Source of the DNA: Candidatus Latescibacter anaerobius SCGC AAA252-E07
GTDB lineage: Bacteria; Latescibacterota; Latescibacteria; Latescibacterales; Latescibacteraceae
Direction of reading: 5' to 3'
Length of the DNA: 33,668 nt
Assembly (NCBI GenBank): GCA_000403035.1
Contig: AQSL01000143.1
Coordinates: forward strand, 1 to 33,668
Part shown: piece by piece, positions 8,037 to 16,988 of the stretch
Numbering within the stretch: position 1 is the first letter of the stretch
Layout: each line of letters starts with the position of its first letter
The notes under the pieces: generated by a model
What the model was told of the DNA's origin: nothing
Database searches by the model: none
The model's input: only the letters and a program-made list of their open reading frames with translations
Translations under genes and position numbers: made by a program

Positions 8037-10076
8037 ATGACAAGGAATCATAAGATATTCATAATACTTTTTATTTTTCCGATACTCTCTATCACTTTCA
8101 TTCTATTGTCCTGTGGTGGTTATAAACCTGAAAGTCCTTTTAGCGTCGTTTCTCCGGATAATAAAACACTTGTAACGGTGACAACCGAAGGCGGTGAAAA
8201 CGGAAACCAATTGATGTATGATGTCGTTTTCAACGAAATACCCGTTGTGTATGAATCGCCGCTGGGTGTAATGCTGAAAGGTATTGGTACATTTTCAGAA
8301 GATCTGAACATTATCAGCGTAAACCATACAAGCACTGACGAAATGTATTCCATCCCCTTCGGTAAATCCACCGAAATAAGCAATAAATATAACGAGATTG
8401 TACTCTCTCTGGAAGATCAGGCACAACGAAAAATTGATATTATATTCAGAGTCTATAATGACGGGGTGGCGTTTCGTTATCAATTCCCCGAACAGAAAAA
8501 CCTGAAAGACATCGAAATCACCGGTGAACTTTCGGCGTTTCATTTCCTTAAAAATCATACATACTGGGGGCAGCATGTCCGGAACTACACCTCAAGTTAT
8601 GAAAACAGTTATACTATTTCAGAGCTTGCCAACATTACCCCCGATTCGTTGACTGCATTACCGCTTTTGATAAAGGTATCTGAGGATGCGTGGGTTGCTT
8701 TGACAGAAGCCAACCTGACCGATTATGCCGGTATGTATGTGAGAGGGGTGGAAGGTGCGGATTTTAATCTGGCCGGCTCATTATCTCCCCTGCCCCAAAA
8801 CCCGGATATATGTGTAAAAGCACAGGTTCCTCATGCAAGCCCCTGGCGCGTTCTGATGATAACCGATAATCCCGGGCGGCTCATTGAATCGAATATCATT
8901 TTAAATCTTAACGAACCCTGTACCTTTGATACCTCATGGATAAAACCCGGCAAAACCGCATGGGACTGGTGGTGCTGCCAGAAGGTTGTCGGTGAAGATT
9001 TTGAGGGCACCATGGATAACCGTACCATGAAATATTTTATTGACTTTGCAGCAGAGTATAATCTGGAATACATGCTGATCGATGCCGGCTGGTATAATAT
9101 GGAGTGGACCGAAGGGGACATCACCAAACCAATACCTGATATTGACATACCCGAACTTGTTACCTATGCCGATAACAAGGGAGTGGATATATTAATCTGG
9201 CTTCACTGGACGCTTGTCGATAAACAGGTGGATGAAGCGTTTCCACTGTATGAAAAATGGGGTGTCAAGGGAGTGAAAATTGATTTCATGAATCGTGATG
9301 ACCAGGAAATGGTGCATTTTTATCATGAAACATTGAAAAAAGCTGCGGAACACAAACTTGTGGTTGATTTTCACGGCGCATACAAACCGACCGGTATACG
9401 TCGCACGTATCCGAATCTTTTAACCCGTGAAGGACTCAGGGGATTAGAATGGGTAAAGGTGAGTGATAATGTTGATCCTGAATATAATTGCATTCTGCCG
9501 TTCACCCGCATGCTTGCCGGTCCGATGGATTACACTCCCGGAGGATTCACAAATGCAACCAGGAGTCAGTTCAAACCGCCTGAAGAGGGCTGGAACTCAA
9601 GAACTCCTCCGATGACTCCCGGTACACGCTGTCATCAACTTGCACTTTTTGTGATCTTTGAAAGTCCTCTGCAGATGGTGCCCGATTACCCTGCAAACTA
9701 TCGGGGAAAGCCGGAAAGCGAGTTTCTTCGGCATGTTCCCTCAGTATGGGATGAAACCCGGGTTTTGCATGCAAAGGTCGGTGATTATGTAACTATTGCC
9801 CGTAAAAACGGTGAAGAATGGTATCTCGGCAGTATAACCGACTGGACATCGCGTGAGTTGTCTGTGCCGCTGGATTTTCTTGGGAGTGGCGATTATGTGG
9901 CAGAGATATATGCCGATGGCGCAGATGCGAACAGAAATGCCGGGAGTGTGTCAATACGTAAAGTATTGGTTGGTTCAGATCAGGCAATGAATATAAAAAT
10001 GGCCCCCGGAGGAGGACATACAGTTCGATTTTACCCCGCCCCGGAAGGCACGGATTTACCGCGATATAATCAATAA
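8037..10076 (+). CDS. GH97 glycoside hydrolase lipoprotein, retaining (alpha-galactosidase-like) type
   Basis: A 679-residue exo-acting glycosidase of family GH97, with AGGAGG eight bases before the ATG. The leader ends FILLSC, so C26 should be lipidated and the enzyme anchored to the envelope. The order is N-terminal beta-sandwich (about 35-290), TIM barrel (KTAWDWWCCQK near 302-312, then YMLIDAGW and ILIWLHW) and a C-terminal beta domain. GH97 has inverting members (SusB type, glutamate base) and retaining members with an Asp nucleophile. Here GVKIDFM carries Asp at 416, and E471 in GLEW lies 55 residues later, matching my recollection of the nucleophile and acid/base of the Bacteroides retaining alpha-galactosidase. 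It heads an operon with a TIM-barrel isomerase 38 bases downstream. The exact sugar is uncertain. Confidence 0.9.
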   Translation: MTRNHKIFIILFIFPILSITFILLSCGGYKPESPFSVVSPDNKTLVTVTTEGGENGNQLMYDVVFNEIPVVYESPLGVMLKGIGTFSEDLNIISVNHTSTDEMYSIPFGKSTEISNKYNEIVLSLEDQAQRKIDIIFRVYNDGVAFRYQFPEQKNLKDIEITGELSAFHFLKNHTYWGQHVRNYTSSYENSYTISELANITPDSLTALPLLIKVSEDAWVALTEANLTDYAGMYVRGVEGADFNLAGSLSPLPQNPDICVKAQVPHASPWRVLMITDNPGRLIESNIILNLNEPCTFDTSWIKPGKTAWDWWCCQKVVGEDFEGTMDNRTMKYFIDFAAEYNLEYMLIDAGWYNMEWTEGDITKPIPDIDIPELVTYADNKGVDILIWLHWTLVDKQVDEAFPLYEKWGVKGVKIDFMNRDDQEMVHFYHETLKKAAEHKLVVDFHGAYKPTGIRRTYPNLLTREGLRGLEWVKVSDNVDPEYNCILPFTRMLAGPMDYTPGGFTNATRSQFKPPEEGWNSRTPPMTPGTRCHQLALFVIFESPLQMVPDYPANYRGKPESEFLRHVPSVWDETRVLHAKVGDYVTIARKNGEEWYLGSITDWTSRELSVPLDFLGSGDYVAEIYADGADANRNAGSVSIRKVLVGSDQAMNIKMAPGGGHTVRFYPAPEGTDLPRYNQ

Positions 10077-10114
10077 CAATGAAAACTCTTGAATAAACAG
10101 GAAAGGGGAAAAAT

Positions 10115-11035
10115 ATGAGGCTGGCATGGATTGATGTTCCCTTTGAGGGACAGCGCCTGAGAGATATGACGGTTCAAAAGGCACGGGAACTACGTGATCT
10201 TGGTCTGAAAATTGTCGGGTGCCCGAATGAATTGAATGCTTCCGACGGTGATATTACATGGGCAAAAAAATTTCTCGAAGACAATGGCCTTTTGCCCGGA
10301 CCGCCGGGATTGGGGGTATCGGCAGTCCGTCCTGATGAAGACGAAGAAAAAAAACAATTACAAGACATTATCAATGGCGTAATCTATTCCGGAAAACTTG
10401 GCGCTACGAGTTTCAGGTATTCTGCGGGAAGTATGCACCCGACGAACACCTGGATGCATCATCCGGATAATGTTACCCAGAAAGCCATGGACCGCCTCGT
10501 AAAAAATACGAGAGAACTTGCAAGGTATGCTGTGGACGCAGACTGTCTTTTAATCCCTGAAACAACGCAGTGGACGATTGTCAACAACATCGAGCATATG
10601 AGGGAATTTGTCGATCGTGTTGATTCTCCGTATGTTCGAATAAGTTTTGACCCGGTTAATCACATGACTTACGACCGTGTGTACGAATCCGGGCGTTTCG
10701 TTAAATGTGCCATAAGCTCTCTCGGCGACAGAATCGGAACAATTCACTGCAAGGACGTTCAGCTCGATCCTCAAAAACTGCTCGTATCTCATATAGATGA
10801 GGCTCCGATCGGGAAAGGCGTTTTTGATCACGAGGCGCTGCTTGTTGCATCAAGAGACCTTGAACCCTGGAAATTATTGTCAATTGAACATTTGCCCGAA
10901 GGTAATGAAAGAATGCCTCGCATACGCTCTGCACTCGCACATATCAGGGAAATAGAGAAACGTATCGGTCATCAATGGTCTGATCCATACCTCACCCGTA
11001 AACGATGGCTGCAAATGCAGGGGAAAAGAACCTGA
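10115..11035 (+). CDS. Sugar phosphate isomerase/epimerase (AP2/xylose-isomerase-like TIM barrel)
   Basis: A 306-residue single-domain TIM barrel of the AP-endonuclease-2/xylose-isomerase superfamily, with a good site (AGGAAAGGGGA) before the ATG. Metal-binding residues typical of the fold are visible in order: Glu in L-I-P-E-T-T-Q, Asp and His in S-F-D-P-V-N-H, His in T-I-H-C-K-D, and Glu in S-I-E-H-L. These enzymes isomerise or epimerise ketoses and keto-sugars, or break down oxidised glycosides. It lies 38 bases after GH97 in the same operon and opposite the Gfo/Idh pair, so it probably acts on the sugar those enzymes release or oxidise. A clear paralogue lies at 20834, sharing for example EFVDRVDSPYV and YxSGRF. 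No leader is seen; cytoplasmic. Confidence 0.85.
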   Translation: MRLAWIDVPFEGQRLRDMTVQKARELRDLGLKIVGCPNELNASDGDITWAKKFLEDNGLLPGPPGLGVSAVRPDEDEEKKQLQDIINGVIYSGKLGATSFRYSAGSMHPTNTWMHHPDNVTQKAMDRLVKNTRELARYAVDADCLLIPETTQWTIVNNIEHMREFVDRVDSPYVRISFDPVNHMTYDRVYESGRFVKCAISSLGDRIGTIHCKDVQLDPQKLLVSHIDEAPIGKGVFDHEALLVASRDLEPWKLLSIEHLPEGNERMPRIRSALAHIREIEKRIGHQWSDPYLTRKRWLQMQGKRT

Positions 11036-11150
11036 GCAGAGCGGTTCATATGAAACCGAAGGTGAAAGTCTGCCGGTAACCGCTGGAATGAAGTAACAGA
11101 AACCATCCAATAATTACTTTGTCCTCCATTACCGTTATTTTTAAGAGGGC

Positions 11151-11360
11151 GATGAAAAAGTCTTTTCACACGCCCCTGTTTGAAATATATGTCTGTATCG
11201 CTGTCAAGGGCAAGACAAGCTGGCCTTTATGTAACTTCATTGTATTTCAATATATTACTGCAAACAGAAATTTGTCGGTTCTTTAAAAACCATGTTGCCA
11301 GGGCAAGCCCTTGACAGCGCATTACCCGGAGATTATGAGTTTTTCACCAGACTTTTTAAC
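11151..11360. mobile_element. MITE-like non-coding element with imperfect inverted ends
   Basis: The 378-base gap 11036-11413 holds no convincing gene. Within it, an outer inverted pair (AAAAAGTC at 11155-11162 against GACTTTTT at 11350-11357) flanks an exact 13-base inner pair (CGCTGTCAAGGGC at 11199-11211, and its complement at 11307-11319). The layout resembles a decayed miniature inverted-repeat element of about 210 bases. No target-site duplication was identified. The right inner repeat contains a TTGACA box pointing to the next gene. Confidence 0.45.
11311..11339 (+). promoter_or_regulatory. Sigma-70-type promoter candidate for the 6-phosphogluconate dehydrogenase gene
   Basis: TTGACA (11311-11316) is followed after exactly 17 bases by TATGAG (11334-11339). 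The start codon of the dehydrogenase lies 74 bases after the -10 box. The -35 box is part of the inverted repeat of the MITE-like element, so the element may supply the promoter. Sequence match only. Confidence 0.45.
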
Positions 11361-11413
11361 GAATGTTCTAAAATCGATTTTCTTATTACAATTGCACTCT
11401 AAGGGGAAATACA

Positions 11414-11833
11414 GTGGGTACCCGGTATATAGGCATCATCGGTTTGGGCGTCATGGGTCGGAATCTGGCGCTGAACATCGAACGTCATGGTTTTTCTGTG
11501 GCTGGATTTGATATTGACAGACAAAAGACTGAAGGAATACAAGAGATATTCTCCGGAAAAAATGTCATCATTTCGAAATCTTTCGAACAATTCGTCGAAG
11601 GTATTGAAACACCAAAAAAGATTTTGATTATGGTGCCTGCGGGAAAAGCGGTTGACACAGTCATCAATAACTTGAAAACGCATCTGTTTCCTGGCGATAT
11701 TCTCATTGACGGCGGTAATTCATTTTTCAAGGACACTGAACGTCGTTGTAAAGAACTTGAAACGCAGGAGTACTCTTTATCGGTACAGGTATCAGCGGCG
11801 GTGAGGAAGGAGCATTATGGGGACCTTCCATAA
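11414..11833 (+). CDS. gnd: 6-phosphogluconate dehydrogenase, N-terminal part (frameshifted)
   Basis: NADP-binding half of a decarboxylating 6-phosphogluconate dehydrogenase of the oxidative pentose-phosphate pathway. The GTG start at 11414 follows AAGGGGA by six bases. The N-terminus [15 protein letters not shown] is the family's dinucleotide fold, and [16 protein letters not shown] is the signature before the substrate domain. After LETQ (about base 11769) the frame goes wrong. The canonical [18 protein letters not shown] is encoded in another frame from about 11782. One extra G in the run at about 11768 (cagg to caggg) restores the reading. The two pieces plus that base give 472 residues, the normal family length. 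Either a sequencing error or a very recent mutation. Confidence 0.88.
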   Translation: MGTRYIGIIGLGVMGRNLALNIERHGFSVAGFDIDRQKTEGIQEIFSGKNVIISKSFEQFVEGIETPKKILIMVPAGKAVDTVINNLKTHLFPGDILIDGGNSFFKDTERRCKELETQEYSLSVQVSAAVRKEHYGDLP

Positions 11834-12831
11834 TGCCTGGCGGTAATCCGGATGCATGGTCTCCTATGAAAGATATTTTTCAGGCGATTGCGGCAAAAAC
11901 CGATAGCCACAAACCATGCTGTGAATGGATTGGAACGGGCGGCGCCGGTCACTTTGTCAAGATGATTCATAACGGTATCGAATATGGTGATATGCAGATG
12001 ATCTGTGAGGCATATTTTCTCATGGAAAGAGTTCTCGGTCTCACACCGGATGAAATGCACGCTATATTTGCCGAATGGAACAGAGGAGAATTAGAAAGCT
12101 ACTTAATTGAAATAACCGGCGCTATCATGGCAAAAAAGGATTCCGAAACCGGAAAACCCATGATCCATGTTATTCTTGATACTGCCGGGCAAAAAGGTAC
12201 CGGAAAGTGGACGAGCCAGACAGCGCTTGATTTGGGAATTCCCGCTCAGACAATAGCGGAAGCCGTTTTTGCACGTACGATGAGCGCTATTAAAGAGGAA
12301 CGTGTATCCGCATCGAGCAAATTATCCGGACCGAATGTCGCTTTTAACGGGAACAAAGACAACTATATCGAGATGATTCGTAAGGCACTGTATGCATCAA
12401 AGATCTGTTCGTATGCGCAAGGATTTCATGTTATGCGTGCTGTTTCTGAAGAATACGAATGGAACCTGGATTTCGGTACAATCGCTCGGTTGTGGAGTGC
12501 AGGATGTATAATACGAGCTCAATTCCTGAGTAAAATCAAGGATGCATTTGATACGAAGGCAGAATTGCCAAACCTGCTCTTAGATTCCTATTTCAAAACT
12601 GTAATTGAAGAAAATCAGGATGCATGGCGAGGCGTTATTATTCTGGCGGTTGAGTCGGGAATTCCGGTCCCGGCGTTTTCAAGCGCGCTTGCTTACTATG
12701 ACAGTTATCGCAGTGAATCGCTTCCCGCTAATCTCCTTCAGGCGCAACGCGATTATTTCGGCGCTCATACGTACGAGCGACTTGACAAACAGCGCGGTCA
12801 CTTTTTTCATACGGATTGGCTGAATGAATAA
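11833..12831 (+). CDS. gnd: 6-phosphogluconate dehydrogenase, C-terminal part (frameshifted)
   Basis: Helical substrate-binding and dimer half of the same enzyme. The apparent ATG at 11833 is only the internal Met of the S-I-M-P-G-G motif, not a true start. Visible family motifs are [20 protein letters not shown], containing the catalytic Lys, Asn and Glu, then [12 protein letters not shown] and the C-terminal [12 protein letters not shown]. All catalytic residues are intact and no other damage is seen, which favours an error or a very young mutation over decay. The product would convert 6-phosphogluconate to ribulose 5-phosphate, CO2 and NADPH. The HAD hydrolase downstream is separated by a hairpin and about 180 bases. 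Confidence 0.88.
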   Translation: MPGGNPDAWSPMKDIFQAIAAKTDSHKPCCEWIGTGGAGHFVKMIHNGIEYGDMQMICEAYFLMERVLGLTPDEMHAIFAEWNRGELESYLIEITGAIMAKKDSETGKPMIHVILDTAGQKGTGKWTSQTALDLGIPAQTIAEAVFARTMSAIKEERVSASSKLSGPNVAFNGNKDNYIEMIRKALYASKICSYAQGFHVMRAVSEEYEWNLDFGTIARLWSAGCIIRAQFLSKIKDAFDTKAELPNLLLDSYFKTVIEENQDAWRGVIILAVESGIPVPAFSSALAYYDSYRSESLPANLLQAQRDYFGAHTYERLDKQRGHFFHTDWLNE

Positions 12832-12837
12832 TGGTAT

Positions 12838-12884
12838 AAATCCGGATAATAGACTATCATATAATAGTATCAGGTTTCGGATTT
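12838..12884 (+). terminator. Stem-loop after the dehydrogenase gene
   Basis: AAATCCG at 12838-12844 pairs with CGGATTT at 12878-12884, and the loop contains further partial pairing (GACTAT with ATAGTA). It lies just after the stop codon. No U-rich run follows, so it may be an mRNA-stabilising hairpin and not a true intrinsic terminator. Confidence 0.3.
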
Positions 12885-13011
12885 AAGCTGTCAAGCATCA
12901 GTGTTATTCTTTCATTTCCATGACATTGAAAAAACCAAACATTATCCATGGCATTCGAGACATATAAACGAACGGTTTTTTCGTCATCCTCACGACAAGG
13001 ATACTCGTACT

Positions 13012-13896
13012 ATGACTGACCCTCAGGCCCCGTTAATAAATCTCGTACCTGAACATGATTTTCTGATTGCAATTGATTCTGACGGCTGTGTGTTTGACAC
13101 AATGGAACTCAAACAGAAAGAATGTTTTATCCCGAATACTATAAAAATATTTGCCTTACAGCCGATATCCAAATATGTCCGATCCACCTCGGAATTTGTA
13201 AATCTTTATTCAAAATGGCGCGGCACAAACCGTTTTCCGGCATTAATCAAGATGTTCGATCTGCTCAGAGACCGTCCCGAAGTACAGAAACGAAATGTTG
13301 AGGTTCCAATCGCTCAACCATTACGTGATTGGATCAACCGTGAATCAAAACTTGGCAATCCTGCCCTCAAAATCGAAGTCGAAAAAACCGGTAATCCGGT
13401 TCTTAAACAGGTATTGACATGGAGTTATGCGGTTAATGCCACTATTGCAGAAATTGTTTCCGGTATTCCCCCGTTCCCTCTTGTTTATGACTGTCTCGAG
13501 AAGATTTCAAAGTGGGCTGATATAATCGTATGTTCGGGAACTCCGAAAGAAGCGCTGACACGAGAGTGGGAGGAGAATAATATTGCCGGATATCCCCTCT
13601 GTATTGCCGGACAGGAAATGGGTACGAAAAAAGAACATCTTCAGCTCGTCTACGAAAAATACCCGCCAGGCAATGCATTGATGCTTGGAGATGCGTACGG
13701 AGATTTGAAAGCGGCAAACGCAAATAACGTTCATTTTTACCCGATAAATCCGGGACATGAGGAGGATTCATGGGAACTTTTCTTTAAAGAGGTTGCCGAT
13801 AGATTCCGTGACAAAGCCTTCTCGATCGATTTCCAAAAGAAGCTCATTGCAGAATTTGACAGGCTTCTTCCCGAAGTTCCTCCCTGGAACCATTGA
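13012..13896 (+). CDS. HAD-superfamily hydrolase (phosphatase-like)
   Basis: A 294-residue haloacid-dehalogenase-fold hydrolase, probably a sugar phosphate phosphatase. I start at ATG 13012 (MTDPQAPL) after AAGG at 12997-13000; the longer frame from 12901 adds a His/Phe-rich, non-protein-like stretch. Motif I is D22-S-D24-G-C-V-F-D (nucleophile and acid/base Asp), motif II is I-V-C-S-G-T, motif III Lys is in G-T-K-K-E-H-L, and motif IV is M-L-G-D-A-Y-G-D. A large insert between motifs I and II (about residues 45-170) forms the cap that would set specificity. It follows the pentose-phosphate gene in the same direction, possibly a separate transcript. Substrate not deducible. Confidence 0.82.
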   Translation: MTDPQAPLINLVPEHDFLIAIDSDGCVFDTMELKQKECFIPNTIKIFALQPISKYVRSTSEFVNLYSKWRGTNRFPALIKMFDLLRDRPEVQKRNVEVPIAQPLRDWINRESKLGNPALKIEVEKTGNPVLKQVLTWSYAVNATIAEIVSGIPPFPLVYDCLEKISKWADIIVCSGTPKEALTREWEENNIAGYPLCIAGQEMGTKKEHLQLVYEKYPPGNALMLGDAYGDLKAANANNVHFYPINPGHEEDSWELFFKEVADRFRDKAFSIDFQKKLIAEFDRLLPEVPPWNH

Positions 13897-14033
13897 TACG
13901 TTTGCCATAAATATTGGGAAAAGCGTTTTTTGGGCTCTTTTCAATAGCAGGCAAATGTTTTATTAAAACTGAAATGGTAGTTATGGCATTTGAAGAATAA
14001 AATTAACAATTAATACAACCGTGGGAGTTTTAC

Positions 14034-15317
14034 ATGACAGACGATTATTCCGAAAAAAAATCAATTTTCAAACGTATTTGGCTTATAATGGCATCTGTAG
14101 GACCGGGGATTTTCTGTATCGGATACACTATAGGAACCGGAAGTGTTACATCTATGGCAATAGCCGGTTCGCGGTATGGAATGCGGCTTGTATGGGTGCT
14201 TTTCCTCAGTTGTCTGTTTGCCTGGGTTTTGATGGAAGCTTACGGCCGCTTTGGAGTCATAACCGGAGAAACCTCCATGCATGGTTTCAAAACCCGGATC
14301 AGGTTTGGCAAACAGATTGCAATTTTAACCATGATCGGAGTAATCATAGCACAATGGAATGCCCTTACCGGCATATTGGGATTGTCTGCCAATGCGATTT
14401 ATGAGGGATTACGGATGTTTATTCCTGGATTTAATCTTCCCCAGTACTCGGCTGTCCTGGGAATAGCTGTAATCGTTATTTTGATTATGTACTCGCTTGT
14501 ATTGGTAGGCAGGTATTCTTTTTTTGAAAAGGTTCTTATATTTTTTGTCACTTTGATGGGAGCATCATTTATCATTTCCATGTTTGTTGTCATGCCATCG
14601 CCGAAAGAGGTCGCAGCGGGCTTTCTACCGAATATTCCATCGACTGAGGGTGGAAAACTGATGGTTGCCGCTTTTGTCGGAACGACCATGGCGGCCCCAA
14701 CATTTATAATTCGGCCGCTCTTGATGAAAGGAAAAGGCTGGAAAGCTGCCCAAACCGGTGAACAAAGTAAAGACGCATTAATCTCCGCTGTACTTATGTT
14801 TGTTATCAGCTTCTCCATTATGGGGGCTGCAACCGGTGCATTATTTCACAGAGGTCAGGTCATAACGAAGGTTCTGGACATGGTATACACTCTGGAGCCA
14901 ATCGCCGGTAAATATGCTGTTGCAATTTTTCTTGTCGGAACACTGAGCGCCGGTTTATCTTCTGTCTTTCCGGCAATGATGGTTGCTCCATTGCTCATTG
15001 CGGACTACCGGTCAGGTGAACTGGATACGCAATCGGGTCTTTTTAAAATGCTTACCGCTGGCGCCTGCCTGTTCGGACTTATTGTTCCCCTCTTCGGCGT
15101 AAATCCGATAGCCGCGCAGATAGTGACTCAGGTCGCAAATGTTTTTGTACTGCCCGTAGTCATTTTTAGTATCACATACCTTGTGAACAGAAGAGATTAT
15201 ATGGGACAATACAAGGCGGGAATTGCGCTTAATGCAGGTTTAGTATCTGCTTTTGTTTTCTCATGTATCATTTCATATACCGGCATTCTGGCGCTGATAG
15301 AATTATTCGGCGGATGA
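14034..15317 (+). CDS. NRAMP-fold transporter lacking the canonical metal-binding motif
   Basis: A 427-residue inner-membrane protein with about eleven hydrophobic helices and a GGGAG site seven bases before the ATG. The opening V-G-P-G-I-F-C-I-G-Y-T-I-G-T-G-S matches helix 1 of NRAMP divalent-metal transporters, but the metal-binding D-P-G-N reads G34-T-G-S37. In helix 6 the canonical A-x-x-M-P-H region reads G216-T-T-M-A-A-P222. Both sites that bind Mn2+/Fe2+ in true NRAMPs are therefore altered. The protein may move another ion, Mg2+ or an organic substrate in the same fold. The neighbours (HAD hydrolase upstream, convergent aminotransferase downstream) do not settle this. Fold call is good; substrate is open. 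Confidence 0.8.
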   Translation: MTDDYSEKKSIFKRIWLIMASVGPGIFCIGYTIGTGSVTSMAIAGSRYGMRLVWVLFLSCLFAWVLMEAYGRFGVITGETSMHGFKTRIRFGKQIAILTMIGVIIAQWNALTGILGLSANAIYEGLRMFIPGFNLPQYSAVLGIAVIVILIMYSLVLVGRYSFFEKVLIFFVTLMGASFIISMFVVMPSPKEVAAGFLPNIPSTEGGKLMVAAFVGTTMAAPTFIIRPLLMKGKGWKAAQTGEQSKDALISAVLMFVISFSIMGAATGALFHRGQVITKVLDMVYTLEPIAGKYAVAIFLVGTLSAGLSSVFPAMMVAPLLIADYRSGELDTQSGLFKMLTAGACLFGLIVPLFGVNPIAAQIVTQVANVFVLPVVIFSITYLVNRRDYMGQYKAGIALNAGLVSAFVFSCIISYTGILALIELFGG

Positions 15318-15483
15318 ATTATTTTCGCAAGGATAATTATTTTTCAAAAAACTACCTGTATAATAGTTACGTATTATATTTTATAACATGTTGATAAATA
15401 ATAATATCGTTTCATACGGGTAGTGCAAAATACCCTACAATTTCCTTCATAAATGATGGAACACATTCAAGTTATGAATCCCA

Positions 15484-16812
15484 TTATTGCGCATAATCCG
15501 ATGCTTCTTTCATAATGCTTATTGCTTCTTCTATTCTCTCCAATTCCTCAAAACCATATGATAATCTTAATTGTCTTTTCCCGACATCGACCATGTCCCC
15601 TTGAGGATGGACACAGAATTCACCCGGAACATACATTACCCTGGGATTTTTGTTGTGTGGTTGACCATCAATTCTTTCATCACCTGTCGTTCTTGCCAGA
15701 TATCTGAAAAAGGTTGAATTCTCTGTTGTCTCTACATTTTTGAACGTTATATAAAAATAGAATCCGGCTTGTCCACCGGTATAATCTATAATTTTATTGC
15801 CTAATTTACTGTTAATCCAATTTCTGACCTTGTGAGCTTTCTTTCTATACCCGATATTTACTCTTTCTATTTGCTCTGATATATGATGATCCAAGAGGAA
15901 ACTTGCAATTTCTTGCGTAATCAACGGTGCACTGAAACCAACATCGCTTGTTTTCTGAATCATTGCTCTCAAAAACGGTCCATCACTCCCTGTCATAAAA
16001 CCTATCCTTAATGCCGGCGCAAGAATCTTTGAAAGCGAATCAATTTCATAGACAAGATTGTTCTCATCGAAAAGAAAACCCGACTGAAGTTCCGGCACAG
16101 TTTTATCATGCACTAAATTTTCATATGCTTTATCCAAAAATAGTGGGATTTTTCTTCCGACTTCTTGTGACAACCTCACAGCTATCTGAATTAGTTCAGC
16201 TCTTCTTGTGTTAGAAAGGATTGTGCTTGTTGGATTATTAATGGTTACGATATACATAAACCGAACATCACGTATTTTTCTACCCAAATCCTGGATTTTT
16301 CTTTGTAATACATCGGTTCTTATTCCCTCTCCATCTTCGGGTGCAGTCACTATTTCAAAGCCATAACGTTCGAGATAATTGCAATAAATATAATACATCG
16401 GATCGGAAGTTAGCACAATTCCCGGTTCCAAAACATGAGCAATCCCTTCAAGCAGACTCGTTGAACCATTCGGGCCGATAATTATCTCTTTCTTATCCAG
16501 TATATCTTCTGTTAAACCACCAATACCATTTTTTATATAAAACTTTTTAATGGAATCAATCAATTGTTGAGACCCTTTTGAACGCCCATAATTAAACGCT
16601 ACCGGGTATCTTTCAGGATGTGAAAGAACTTCGCGCATTGCAGTAAGCATAAGTTCCCGCGGAATAGTTTCTTCATTTACATACCCCACTCCCAGATTGA
16701 TATCTTTATCCGGACGAAAATCTTCTGCAAATGCTGCCATCATCCTATTTACCGGAGCAGGTATACTTGAGATATTTCCGTATTCTGATAATAAAATTTC
16801 TGGTAATCGCAT
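15484..16812 (-). CDS. PLP-dependent class I/II aminotransferase
   Basis: A 442-residue fold-type I aminotransferase. The ATG at 16812 follows a near-perfect anti-16S match, GGAGGTGATT, giving a secure start. PLP-binding residues appear in the expected order: Y-N-Y-L-E-R-Y-G-F before the large domain strand, N192-N193-P-T-S-T, D227-x-x-Y230, and S-L-S-K262-I-L-A-P-A-L-R-I-G-F, where K262 should form the Schiff base. The C-terminal G-Q-A-G-F-Y-F-Y-I and the carboxylate-binding R-L-S-Y-G-F close the small domain. It resembles 2-aminoadipate/alanine-type aminotransferases, but the substrate cannot be fixed. It is transcribed toward the transporter gene and stands alone, unless the short open frame upstream is real. 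Confidence 0.88.
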   Translation of the reverse strand: MRLPEILLSEYGNISSIPAPVNRMMAAFAEDFRPDKDINLGVGYVNEETIPRELMLTAMREVLSHPERYPVAFNYGRSKGSQQLIDSIKKFYIKNGIGGLTEDILDKKEIIIGPNGSTSLLEGIAHVLEPGIVLTSDPMYYIYCNYLERYGFEIVTAPEDGEGIRTDVLQRKIQDLGRKIRDVRFMYIVTINNPTSTILSNTRRAELIQIAVRLSQEVGRKIPLFLDKAYENLVHDKTVPELQSGFLFDENNLVYEIDSLSKILAPALRIGFMTGSDGPFLRAMIQKTSDVGFSAPLITQEIASFLLDHHISEQIERVNIGYRKKAHKVRNWINSKLGNKIIDYTGGQAGFYFYITFKNVETTENSTFFRYLARTTGDERIDGQPHNKNPRVMYVPGEFCVHPQGDMVDVGKRQLRLSYGFEELERIEEAISIMKEASDYAQ

Positions 16813-16988
16813 ACTTCAATCACCTCCAAAATATTTAAGTCAGGCATGAAACTTCCAGCTCTTTCATAATAATGGTTTATAAGGTAATAATCAACGAAAT
16901 TTGCGATTGTTACCCGTATTTCATCCAATGATTCCTCGTCAATAAAAGGAAGTGTAAAAAAAGCATTTGATTTTAAGAAAAAGAATAC
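16749..16988 (-). other. Unassigned open frame overlapping the aminotransferase start
   Basis: Between the aminotransferase start and 17220 there are 408 bases without a recognised gene. On the minus strand an open frame runs from 16988 to the stop at 16749-16751 with no ATG. A TTG at 16926-16928, five bases after GAGGA, could start a 59-residue product. Its first part looks protein-like (DEIRVTIANFVDYYLINHYY), a helical pattern, and it overlaps the aminotransferase start by about 60 bases in another frame. It may be a remnant of an upstream gene, a leader peptide or chance. The rest of the gap (about 16990-17207) shows nothing recognisable. Confidence 0.25.

Noticed and set aside
11768..11833. 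Programmed frameshift in gnd
   Set aside because: No slippery heptamer or downstream structure is seen, and gnd is not known to use recoding. A missing base is simpler.
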